Shown piece by piece: positions 42,503 through 50,232 of a stretch of DNA of 64,000 nucleotides. Location of the stretch: NCBI GenBank assembly GCA_965262485.1, contig OZ253540.1, positions 744,001 through 808,000 of the forward strand, written 5' to 3'. Under the pieces are notes generated by a model. It was given only the letters and a program-made list of their open reading frames with translations. It did not search any database and was not told where the DNA came from. The DNA comes from Bin87 sp965262485. Lineage in GTDB: Bacteria > Chloroflexota > Dehalococcoidia > Lucifugimonadales > UBA3495. How positions within the stretch are numbered: position 1 is the stretch's first letter; every line of letters starts with the position of its first letter. The position numbers were made by a program, and so were the translations under genes.

Positions 42503-42718
42503 ATGGCCGACATTCCAATTGTGTACACGCTCACCGTCTGCCCGGCCTGCGACCTGCTGCGTAATTCGTGGCGCAGGGAAGGCGTCGAATACGAGGAGCG
42601 GCGGGTGGATCAAAGCCAGGATACTCTGGACGAGGCGCTGGACTTCGGGGACACCGTTCCCATCATCGTTTGGCCCGATGGCCGGGTGGAAACAGGATTC
42701 CGCGGCTCGCGCGGTTGA
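42503..42718 (+). CDS. Glutaredoxin-like small thiol protein
   Basis: A 71-residue thioredoxin-fold protein with the redox site VCPACDLLRNSWRREGVEYE and the cis-Pro region DTVPIIVWPDGRVETGFRG. It probably reduces disulfides or glutathione-like mixed disulfides in the cytosol. A perfect GGAGG lies upstream of the ATG. It precedes another thioredoxin-fold gene by 117 bp. Confidence 0.85.
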   Translation: MADIPIVYTLTVCPACDLLRNSWRREGVEYEERRVDQSQDTLDEALDFGDTVPIIVWPDGRVETGFRGSRG

Positions 42719-42835
42719 GAGATTGGCTAACGGACGGTCGGTCCGTTTCCGAACCACCAGAATTCACGCCCTTGGCAAAACAACCCGAAAAATACCGCCG
42801 GCAACCCAGCGACGTGCAATTAGCGAGGTGCAATT

Positions 42836-43420
42836 ATGGTACGAGAAACCAGCGTGGTGACTCCCGAGCGATACAGTGAGGGATTGACCTTCGAGCAGTA
42901 TATGGACACCATCAAAGTTAACAAGGCCCGTTTCGAGGAATACTACGCCAACGTGCAAGTGGGGCCGACGCAGGCGGAAGCGTTGCAGGCGCTGGTTGCT
43001 GCGGACGGCGGACCATCGCGCATGATGGTGATTGGTGAGGACTGGTGCGGCGACGTGGTGCGGGAGTTGCCCGTGTTGGCCCGAGTCGCAGAGGCCGCCG
43101 GTCTGGAGCTGCGTATTTTCCCTCGCGATGAGAACCATGACATCATGAACGAGTTCCTCAAAGAGGGACAGTACATGTCGATCCCGGTGGCCGTGTTCTA
43201 CGACAAGGACCACGACTATATCTGTCACTGGATCGAGCGCTCACAGGCGGCCAACCGGGAACAGGGTGAAATCGAAGCCGGGATCCGCGCCGAGCAGCCC
43301 GATATCAACGACCAGGATTTCGGTCGTCAGCGGCGCGCCCGCACTTCTGCTCGCGCCGGGGACTGGCAGCAGGCTACGGTGGACGAACTGGTCGGAATAC
43401 TCCAGGGGCACCTGCACTAA
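42836..43420 (+). CDS. Thioredoxin-family protein with a single active-site cysteine
   Basis: A 194-residue protein whose core DWCGDVVRELPVLARVAEAA aligns with thioredoxin-like proteins that carry WCPDC. Here Cys71 is kept but position 74 is Val, so it is monothiol. The later MSIPVAVFYDKD holds the cis-Pro. N- and C-terminal extensions are charged. Without a second cysteine it cannot work as a normal disulfide reductase. GAGGTG precedes the ATG. Confidence 0.8.
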   Translation: MVRETSVVTPERYSEGLTFEQYMDTIKVNKARFEEYYANVQVGPTQAEALQALVAADGGPSRMMVIGEDWCGDVVRELPVLARVAEAAGLELRIFPRDENHDIMNEFLKEGQYMSIPVAVFYDKDHDYICHWIERSQAANREQGEIEAGIRAEQPDINDQDFGRQRRARTSARAGDWQQATVDELVGILQGHLH

Positions 43421-43440
43421 CCCGCCGCTAAGACGCCACC

Positions 43441-43612
43441 GCGTGTCGCGTGGTACGCGTATCCGCTCTAATCTGTCATTGCGAGGAGCGCAGCGACGTG
43501 GCAATCTCGATGAGGCTGAACACACGCCGACGAACCGCCGTTGCTACGGCGACGAGATTGCCACGCTACGCTCGCAATGACAAAGTGGGTACGCATGAGC
43601 GTGTCGCGTGGC
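43441..43612. repeat. Family D palindromic repeat, copy 3, with flanking direct repeats
   Basis: The palindromic unit spans 43474-43582 and closely matches copy 2. GCGTGTCGCGTGG appears on both sides (43441-43453 and 43600-43612), a 13-bp direct repeat that may mark a target duplication or older repeat. Confidence 0.72.
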
Positions 43613-43619
43613 GCAGATT

Positions 43620-43874
43620 TTACTCGGCAATCGGTTCCAGCGTGAACCGAAATTCCTCTATGACCGGGTTGGCCAGCAGTTGGTCGCACATTTCGGCCAC
43701 CTCTGACGCTGCCCGGTCGGCATCATCCCCCGAGATTCGAACCTCCAGATATTTCCCGATCCGCACGTCCGTCACATCGGCGTAGCCCAAGCTGTGCAGC
43801 CCACCCATCACCGTAAGCCCTTGCGGGTCGTTGACGGTAGGCTTGAGGGTTACGTGAATGCGAGCCATGAACAC
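43620..43874 (-). CDS. purS: Phosphoribosylformylglycinamidine synthase subunit PurS
   Basis: An 84-residue small subunit of the three-part FGAM synthase (PurLQS). ARIHVTLKPTVNDPQGLTV and GYADVTDVRIGKYLEVRI are typical. It bridges PurQ and PurL. The GTG at 43874 has GGGAG 9 nt upstream; the ATG at 43868 is also possible. Unusually, purQ and purL do not follow; family D repeat 3 lies there instead. Confidence 0.92.
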   Translation of the reverse strand: MFMARIHVTLKPTVNDPQGLTVMGGLHSLGYADVTDVRIGKYLEVRISGDDADRAASEVAEMCDQLLANPVIEEFRFTLEPIAE

Positions 43875-43910
43875 GGTAGTTATCTCCCAATTGATGCGTC
43901 GATTGCGCCC

Positions 43911-44657
43911 CTAGCTGCCGGACGATTGCATGAGGTCAATGCCGGTGGTGCAGGGCAAGCCGTTGGGGAATTCGGGGCCGGTGTTCCCCGGATAATCGCG
44001 GAAAAACTCTGCTATCCGCGCGGCGTCCACCCCCATCATGCGGTCCAAAACTCCCCAGGCGGTGATGGCGACCATGCCCTCCGGGATTGCGTCGTAACGG
44101 CGGGCGATTGCGAACTCTTCAGCGAGCGGTATGGTGGACAGGGCGGCGCGCAATTCTTCGATCCGGGCAGCGTCGGTGAAATTGTAACTGACGATAATGT
44201 TGCCGTGTTCCAGGTTGTGCACGAGCAATTCATCTGGCAGATGGTGCGTGAAAAACCCGCAGTTGCTCCATTGCGGCCAGTGCGGGCCGGAGGTCGGCGG
44301 CACGGTATTGTAGCCAGCGGGGAATATATCGGTGAACTTGGACGGTTTAGGGAAGTGGTTTCGGGACTGCATGACTTCGGTGAGCAATGGACCGTCGGTA
44401 ACCGCTGCCTCCGGCGGGGCTTCGGTGGGCATGGCCGGGGCGGTGGACGTTGGAGCGGTAGTGGGCGAGGGCGATGGTTCGATAACTGCGGGGGTTTCGG
44501 CACCCACGTCGGGAGCGCGGGTGTACCCGATGGCCATTGGCGTTGCCGTGTTTTCTGGTGGGGGTTGCGGCGTTACGGGCGCGGGGTTTTGGCACCCCAA
44601 CAACGCAGCGGCAAACACTATCGCCATGACAGCGAAAGGCGTCGGCAGTGACGTCAT
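43911..44657 (-). CDS. DUF3105 lipoprotein
   Basis: A 248-residue protein with signal peptide and lipobox (FAAALLGC, Cys22), a long Pro/Thr/Ala linker (about 25-90), and the DUF3105 domain with NTVPPTSGPHWPQWSNCGFF, the motif VHNLEHGNIIVSY and a closing PCTTG cysteine. The His/Cys set suggests metal or redox use outside the membrane; function unknown. It is one of two tandem DUF3105 genes inside the purine operon. Confidence 0.82.
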   Translation of the reverse strand: MTSLPTPFAVMAIVFAAALLGCQNPAPVTPQPPPENTATPMAIGYTRAPDVGAETPAVIEPSPSPTTAPTSTAPAMPTEAPPEAAVTDGPLLTEVMQSRNHFPKPSKFTDIFPAGYNTVPPTSGPHWPQWSNCGFFTHHLPDELLVHNLEHGNIIVSYNFTDAARIEELRAALSTIPLAEEFAIARRYDAIPEGMVAITAWGVLDRMMGVDAARIAEFFRDYPGNTGPEFPNGLPCTTGIDLMQSSGS

Positions 44658-44670
44658 GTTGTCCGCCCGA

Positions 44671-45459
44671 TCACGGAATCATCGAGCCGCCGGAAGTACA
44701 ACGCTGGCCGACGTCGGGGAATTCTGGACTCAGCCTCCCTGAATAGGCTTCGAAAAAGCGGGCGATGCGGTCTTTGTCGATCCCTGCGATGTCATCGGAG
44801 ACGCTCCACCGGTCGATGATTCCCCAGGTCGTCAGGGCTATGGCGCCTTCGTCGATGGCGTCATAAGGACGTGCTACGCCCCAGGACTCGGTCAGGTCGA
44901 TGTCGTCAAAAGCCTGCCTCAGTTCGTTGATCTGGGTCTGTTCGGCGAGGTTGTAACTGAGAACTATGTTGCCGTGTTCCATGTTGTGGACGATGTTTTC
45001 GTCTGGAACCGGGTCGGTAAAGAATCCGCAACTAACCCATTGACCCCAGTGCCTTCCCGACGTTGGCGGCGTGGTCAGGTATCCCTCGGGTACGTGTTGC
45101 GTGATGAGATCGCCAACCGGGAAGTGATCGCGGCTGGCGGTTACGTTTGCCACTTCCTCACCGATGCCCCTCACGTGTTCCGAGGCGTAGCCAATATCGT
45201 CGTCGCCGCCACCGCCGCCCAACGGGATGCCGCCGAGGGCGAAGCCGGCTATAACCAGCAGTGCGATCGCGGAGGAGGCAATCAGATACACCCACCGTCT
45301 GGTCCGGCTGCGGTTGGCGCCGGTAGAAACGGGCTGCGTCCGTCGCGGCGAGGACGACCGCGGGCTTTCGGCGTTGCGAGCCGTGGAGCGGCGTGCCTGG
45401 GAGCGACGGGCTGCGGACCGCCGAGCAGCGGAGCGGCGTTGGTGGCGGGAAGGAGGCAT
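44671..45459 (-). CDS. DUF3105 membrane-anchored protein
   Basis: A 262-residue paralogue of the next gene. The N-terminus is a low-complexity Arg/Ser/Ala region with repeats RRSAARRSAARRSQARRSTA, cytosolic and basic. One membrane helix follows (VYLIASSAIALLVIAGFAL), then the external DUF3105 domain with TPPTSGRHWGQWVSCGFF and VHNMEHGNIVLSY. It lies 7 bp after purC and 13 bp before its paralogue. Confidence 0.83.
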   Translation of the reverse strand: MPPSRHQRRSAARRSAARRSQARRSTARNAESPRSSSPRRTQPVSTGANRSRTRRWVYLIASSAIALLVIAGFALGGIPLGGGGGDDDIGYASEHVRGIGEEVANVTASRDHFPVGDLITQHVPEGYLTTPPTSGRHWGQWVSCGFFTDPVPDENIVHNMEHGNIVLSYNLAEQTQINELRQAFDDIDLTESWGVARPYDAIDEGAIALTTWGIIDRWSVSDDIAGIDKDRIARFFEAYSGRLSPEFPDVGQRCTSGGSMIP

Positions 45460-45465
45460 ACAGTT

Positions 45466-46368
45466 TTAGAGAGATTGCCCGGTTAGCTGTTGGTAGGCTG
45501 CCAGGTACCGTTGCGACGTGAGTTCTACCACATCTTCCGGCAGCGTCGGCGCCGGCGGTTCCTGATTCCAGCCCTGAGCGGAAAGCCAGTCCCGTACGAA
45601 CTGTTTATCAAAATTGGGTTGGGACTTGCCGGGAGCGTAGCCCACAGCATCCCAGAAACGGCTGGAATCGGGCGTCAGCAATTCGTCGATGAGGATCAAC
45701 TCGCCGTTGAGGGTGCCAAATTCCATCTTGGTATCGGCAAGCACGATGCCCCGGTCGCGGGCGAAGTCGTGGGCGTGCCGATACACCGCGATGCTGGTGT
45801 CGGCAAGTTTCTGAGCCATCTCGGCCCCCACCATATCAACCACTTCCTGATCGGTCATGTTTTCATCGTGGCCGGTTTCAGCTTTGGTAGTAGGTGTGAA
45901 CAGCGGCTCCGGGAAACGGTCGCCCTCGACCATACCGGCCGGCATCGGTTTTCCTGAAACCGTACCCTGGCGGCGATATTCTCCCCACGCCGATCCCGTG
46001 ATGTATCCCCTCACAATGCACTCGATGTCGATCCGGTCGGCCTTCTTGACCACCATAGCCTGCCGTGCCACGTTGTCTTCCGCGTAGGATGGATGGGTGA
46101 CAACCGGATTGCCGGCGTAAACTTCGGCTTCGGGGGCGTCGGCCAGGGTTATCAGGTGATTGGGCACGATGTGACCGGTCTCGGCGAACCAGAAAGCAGA
46201 CATTCGGTTGAGCACAGCGCCCTTGTTGGGGATGCCGGTGGGCAACACGACGTCGAACGCCGAGATGCGGTCGGTGGCTATCATCAACAGCACGTCGTCG
46301 GTGAGCTGGTAGGTATCGCGGACTTTTCCCTGGTGCAGGCGATTGGGCATTCGTGATTCGATCAGCAT
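45466..46368 (-). CDS. purC: SAICAR synthetase
   Basis: A 300-residue ATP-dependent ligase joining aspartate to CAIR. It opens NRLHQGKVRDTYQL, then MIATDRISAFDVVLP, IECIVRGYITGSAWGEYR and LADTKMEFG. This is the longer eukaryote/actinobacteria-like form. AGGAACGCG precedes the ATG. It is 75 bp downstream of purB. Confidence 0.95.
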   Translation of the reverse strand: MLIESRMPNRLHQGKVRDTYQLTDDVLLMIATDRISAFDVVLPTGIPNKGAVLNRMSAFWFAETGHIVPNHLITLADAPEAEVYAGNPVVTHPSYAEDNVARQAMVVKKADRIDIECIVRGYITGSAWGEYRRQGTVSGKPMPAGMVEGDRFPEPLFTPTTKAETGHDENMTDQEVVDMVGAEMAQKLADTSIAVYRHAHDFARDRGIVLADTKMEFGTLNGELILIDELLTPDSSRFWDAVGYAPGKSQPNFDKQFVRDWLSAQGWNQEPPAPTLPEDVVELTSQRYLAAYQQLTGQSL

Positions 46369-46443
46369 GGCGCGTTCCTGAGCGTAAAGATGAGTGTGTT
46401 GGTTGGTTGTCGAATGGTTGATTGGAGGATTGCTTAAATTGGT

Positions 46444-47757
46444 TCAGGCGGGCACCGGCGACTGCAGCAGGCCGATCCGACGGAAGTTGTCGTCAACGTA
46501 ACGGGTGTAGTAACCGTAGTCGAACAGGTTGTCCAGCTCTGCGGAGGTGAGGTGCTCGGTGGCCTGGGGGTCTGTTTTAAGTAAGGTTCGGAAGTCTTCA
46601 CCTTCGTCCCACGACCGCATGGCGTTGTGCTGAACGATATGGTATGCCTCTTCCCGCGACAGTCCCTTTTCTTCGATGAGGGCCAGCAATACGCGCTGGC
46701 TGAATATCAGGCCGCGGCTGCTTTCCAGATTCTGCCACATCCGTTTGGTATCGACCCGCAGCCCGCTGACGATATGGGTGAAGATGCTCAGAATATAATC
46801 GAGCATGAGGCACGAATCGGGTAGAATGATGCGTTCGGAAGAGGAGTGACTGATGTCGCGTTCTCCCCAAAGAGCAACGTTCTCCAGCGCGGGAACGGCA
46901 TTGCCCCGGATCGTGCGCGCCAGACCGCAAATACGCTCGGCCAGCTCGGGGTTGCGCTTGTGCGGCATGGACGATGAACCCGTTTGCCCCGCGCCAAAAG
47001 GTTCTTCAACTTCGTGAACTTCGGTGCGCTGCATCCCCCGGATTTCGGTGGCGAACTTTTCCAGGGACGCGGCTATCAACGCCAGTGTGGTGATGAAATG
47101 GGCGTGCCGGTCGCGCTGCACCACCTGATTGGAAACCGGCGCCACCGCCAGTCCAAGATGGTGGCAAACCCGATCCTCGATGTGCGGCGGTATCGTCGCG
47201 TGGGTGCCCACCGCGCCCGAAATCTTCCCGACTCGGATGCCTTCCCGAGCCGCCACCAGACGTTCCCGCTGACGTCGCAGTTCGTCCCACCACAGGGCCA
47301 GTTTGAGGCCAAATGTCATGGGCTCAGCGTGTACGCCATGAGTGCGGCCCATCATCATCGTGTCTTTGTGGCGGACGGCCTGCTCCTGCACTGCAACGAT
47401 GGCGTCGTCCAGTTCCCGCAGCAACAGATCGCCGGCGGCCACCAGTTGAAGAGCCTGTCCGGTATCCAGCATATCGGACGACGTCATACCCAGGTGAAGC
47501 CAACGCCCCTCGGGACCGAGGCTTTCGGTGATAGAGCGCAGAAACGCGGTTACGTCGTGGCGCGTCGTTTCGAATATTGCCATCATTCGCTGATGGTGGT
47601 AGGTGGCGGCGCGAAGTCGCTCCATGTCCTGCTGCGGGATCACTCCGGCTTCGGTCCACGCTTCGCAAACAGCCAGTTCCACCGCCAGCCACATGCCGTA
47701 TTTATTCTCATCAGACCAGACCCGTTTCATCTCGGGCCGGGAATAGCGGTCAATCAC
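46444..47757 (-). CDS. purB: Adenylosuccinate lyase
   Basis: A 437-residue fumarase/aspartase-superfamily enzyme that removes fumarate from SAICAR and adenylosuccinate. The signature loop is GSSSMPHKRNPELAERI, with the general base region GMTSSDMLDTGQALQ and the His in MMMGRTHGVHAEPMTFG. It opens MIDRYSRPEMKRVWSDENKY as in the family. Confidence 0.96.
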   Translation of the reverse strand: MIDRYSRPEMKRVWSDENKYGMWLAVELAVCEAWTEAGVIPQQDMERLRAATYHHQRMMAIFETTRHDVTAFLRSITESLGPEGRWLHLGMTSSDMLDTGQALQLVAAGDLLLRELDDAIVAVQEQAVRHKDTMMMGRTHGVHAEPMTFGLKLALWWDELRRQRERLVAAREGIRVGKISGAVGTHATIPPHIEDRVCHHLGLAVAPVSNQVVQRDRHAHFITTLALIAASLEKFATEIRGMQRTEVHEVEEPFGAGQTGSSSMPHKRNPELAERICGLARTIRGNAVPALENVALWGERDISHSSSERIILPDSCLMLDYILSIFTHIVSGLRVDTKRMWQNLESSRGLIFSQRVLLALIEEKGLSREEAYHIVQHNAMRSWDEGEDFRTLLKTDPQATEHLTSAELDNLFDYGYYTRYVDDNFRRIGLLQSPVPA

Positions 47758-47853
47758 TGTTTTCCCTCCGTGGGGATTCTGTAACGGGCCGATATTTTAC
47801 CATAACTACCCACGAAATCCGGGCGAAATCCGGGCATTGAGGCCCAGGAACAT

Positions 47854-48549
47854 TCACGGAGTCGCCCCGCCCGCGACATAATCACGCAGTGCGTCCAGCA
47901 CCGGGCCGAAGTCGGTGAAAGTGTGGAACGGAACGCCGGCCTCGTCGCACATGGCCGCCATCTGACGGTGGGCGAACACCGTATCGGCCACCTCACCGGC
48001 CTCGAAGTCCGATCTGCCGTCGCCGATATAAAAGACGTGGTGATTCTGCTGTTGGAACCGCCGCACGATGATCGCCTTGCTGTTGCCAAGCTCCGGGGCG
48101 TCGGGGTAGGTGAAGGTGTAATGATATTTGGTGATGCGCTGGTTTTCATCAAAGGTGGCGCCAACGGCGTAGACTGGAATGGACGACACATTGGAACCAT
48201 CGAGCAGGGCCTGGATGTAGAAGTCCAGCCCCTGGCTTACGATGCACATCGGGATATCGTTCGCCTGGCAGAACTGCCATAGCTCCACGAAGTGCGGCCG
48301 AAAGCAGGCCTGTTCGCGCACATAGGATTGCATGGTCGGCCGGTCGGCCTGAATCTGAACAAACGTGATTTCCTGGTAGTCTTTCAGGGACAGTTCGCCG
48401 TCGCGAAAACGCTGGCGAACCTCCAGCCACGACGGATGGCCGAAACGGTTCAGCAACAGCTCGGCAACGTTCTGCGCGGCCGCAGTGTCGTCGAAGTCGG
48501 TGAGCACCGCGGGCGTCGGGCGAATGGCCGGCGACGTTTCAGCGTTCAC
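47854..48549 (-). CDS. MtnX-like HAD phosphatase
   Basis: A 231-residue HAD-IB phosphatase. Motif I is VLTDFDDTAAAQNVAELLL with the two Asp, motif II is CIVSQGLDFYI, and motif III/IV are SKAIIV and FYIGDGRSDFEAG. It resembles MtnX of methionine salvage and phosphoserine-phosphatase-like proteins. Its presence in a purine operon suggests a nucleotide-related phosphate, but this is a guess. It overlaps purE by 11 bp. Confidence 0.8.
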   Translation of the reverse strand: MNAETSPAIRPTPAVLTDFDDTAAAQNVAELLLNRFGHPSWLEVRQRFRDGELSLKDYQEITFVQIQADRPTMQSYVREQACFRPHFVELWQFCQANDIPMCIVSQGLDFYIQALLDGSNVSSIPVYAVGATFDENQRITKYHYTFTYPDAPELGNSKAIIVRRFQQQNHHVFYIGDGRSDFEAGEVADTVFAHRQMAAMCDEAGVPFHTFTDFGPVLDALRDYVAGGATP

Positions 48550-48997
48550 GGAGGGACTGCCGATGCCGTTCGATTGCCTGGAGGATGTCGTCGTGTTTCA
48601 GCGCTAGGATCTGGGCGGCGAAATAGGCAGCGTTCCGCGCTCCCCAGCTACCCACTGCCATCGCCGCCACCGGTATTCCGGGTGGCATCTGGGCGGTGGA
48701 CAGCAGCGCATCAATGCCCTTCAGTTCGCTGGACGTGAGCGGTATGCCGATCACCGGTATGGTAGTCCATGCAGCGAGGGCGCCTCCCAGCGCGGCAGAA
48801 CCGCCGGCGGCGGCAATCAGTACTTCGATGCCACGCTCGCGCGCAGTGGTTGCGTATTCTTGAACGCGCTCCGGCGTGCGGTGCGCAGACATGACGCGGA
48901 CTTCATAATCGACGCCCAACGACTCGAGCGTGTTGATGGTGGGTTGGACAGCCTCCTCGTCAGAGGCGCTGCCCATCACTACTCCTACTAGCGGCAC
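48539..48997 (-). CDS. purE: N5-carboxyaminoimidazole ribonucleotide mutase
   Basis: A 152-residue enzyme that shifts the carboxyl group on AIR. Signature: VGVVMGSASDEEAVQPTINTL, VMSAHRTPERVQEYA, AAAGGSAALGGALAAWTTIP and MPPGIPVAAMAVG. Class I length. No purK partner is visible in the window. Confidence 0.96.
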   Translation of the reverse strand: MPLVGVVMGSASDEEAVQPTINTLESLGVDYEVRVMSAHRTPERVQEYATTARERGIEVLIAAAGGSAALGGALAAWTTIPVIGIPLTSSELKGIDALLSTAQMPPGIPVAAMAVGSWGARNAAYFAAQILALKHDDILQAIERHRQSLRER

Positions 48998-49113
48998 AAC
49001 GGTTTCTCCTTGGTAGCGTTTAGAAGGTGGCGTTTAGAACTCGCCAGGGCGATTACGGATTTCCTAGACCCTGACCGGTGCGGCGAGGGAACAGGCCGGA
49101 CAGTTGCCAGTAC

Positions 49114-49542
49114 CTAATCGTCCAGTTCGGCGATTTCGCCAAATGATTCTATCAAAGCTGATTGTATTGCCTCGGGTGTGTCCTCCACTTCTTCATCATC
49201 GACCATCACGTAACCCGCTTCGTCCTGGTCTATGCCAACGCGCACCTCTATTTCGACCGGCGCGCCGTCATGCCAGTAAAGGACGTAAATTATTTTGTCG
49301 CCCGGCTCATCATCTTCGTCGGGATCGTCGTCTTCGAACTCGTATTGCCAGGAGCGGTTCACGATCAGTCGGGCGCCGCCACCCAGCAGTACCTCATTCA
49401 TCTGCGCCAGCATATTCTCAACGTCCAACTCGTTCGCAAACCGGTCAAGACGACCGCGCCGCGTGGCGACCTCCGCCATACGTTGAACGTAGTTGCCTGC
49501 AATTTTTTCGCGGAGTCCTTTGAGCTGGTCCAGCCACGACAT
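49114..49542 (-). CDS. Hypothetical acidic protein in the purine operon
   Basis: A 142-residue protein. Residues 1-45 are helical and basic (MSWLDQLKGLREKIAGNYVQ), then a region with an Asp/Glu run (EDDDPDEDDEPGD) between beta-like stretches, and a C-terminal EEVEDTPEAIQSALIESFGE. No family recognised. The ATG at 49540-49542 has a perfect GGAGG upstream. It sits between the 49615 gene and purE. Confidence 0.68.
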   Translation of the reverse strand: MSWLDQLKGLREKIAGNYVQRMAEVATRRGRLDRFANELDVENMLAQMNEVLLGGGARLIVNRSWQYEFEDDDPDEDDEPGDKIIYVLYWHDGAPVEIEVRVGIDQDEAGYVMVDDEEVEDTPEAIQSALIESFGEIAELDD

Positions 49543-49614
49543 TGGTGATGCCTCCGGGCGTTGGTAGGGAGTTGGTGTTTGGTAGAGAAATGTCCGGCGA
49601 TATGCCGGCAACCT

Positions 49615-50220
49615 TCAGTTGTTGTTTTGCCCGGCGCGGCCCACAACGTAACAGAACTCATCGACGGTACGAAAGTCCGGGAACTGCAACCGGACGCGCA
49701 GGTATTCCAGTATCTCCAGCAAATCGAGGTACGACAACCCGGAGTGGCCTTTACGCAAATTAGACTGATACATTCCCAATCGTCGCAGCGCCCGATCCGT
49801 ATGATGGTTCCAGGGTGCAAAAAGCCTGGGCTCCTGGAGGGTCAACAGGAACGATGGCCATTCGCGTCCCGTTCCTTCCAGGCCAAATGCGCCGGATTCT
49901 GACGCGCACTCGTCGAACCTGCTCTCCAGCTTGATGGTATCGTACAGCAGGAAGTCCATGGCGTCGTGGATGTCGGCGACGGCGTTGGTGCGGAATTTGG
50001 CGAGATTCCGGCCGCCGGCGCCCCGATACAATATGCCAATTTGCCCCTCTGTGATGGAGGGAATGTTTGCTTGCTCCAGCCATGTCTGCGCCCCTGACGT
50101 GCGGTCCCAACGGCGGCGACGGAACGTCGTCAACTGACCCAGCGCCTCGGCGTGGCGATAGGAATCTGACAAGCCCGACCAGTCGGGCTGAGTGCGTGCT
50201 GAAGCTGCGGAAGTCATCAT
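49615..50220 (-). CDS. Unknown protein with a motif shared with the 61132 and 62190 proteins
   Basis: A 201-residue cytosolic protein, mixed helical. The stretch GTGREWPSFLLTLQEPRLFAPWN resembles GVGPAAASLILSLLNPALFVMWN of the 61132-61815 protein and the matching part of 62190-63308 (shown here as parts of the same pattern: small-Gly loop, then S-x-L-L, P-x-LF and a Trp-Asn/Asp). It ends in a helical tail. The position between purD and a small acidic protein suggests a link to purine metabolism. Function unknown. Confidence 0.65.
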   Translation of the reverse strand: MMTSAASARTQPDWSGLSDSYRHAEALGQLTTFRRRRWDRTSGAQTWLEQANIPSITEGQIGILYRGAGGRNLAKFRTNAVADIHDAMDFLLYDTIKLESRFDECASESGAFGLEGTGREWPSFLLTLQEPRLFAPWNHHTDRALRRLGMYQSNLRKGHSGLSYLDLLEILEYLRVRLQFPDFRTVDEFCYVVGRAGQNNN

Positions 50221-50232
50221 AGGTCAATCCGA

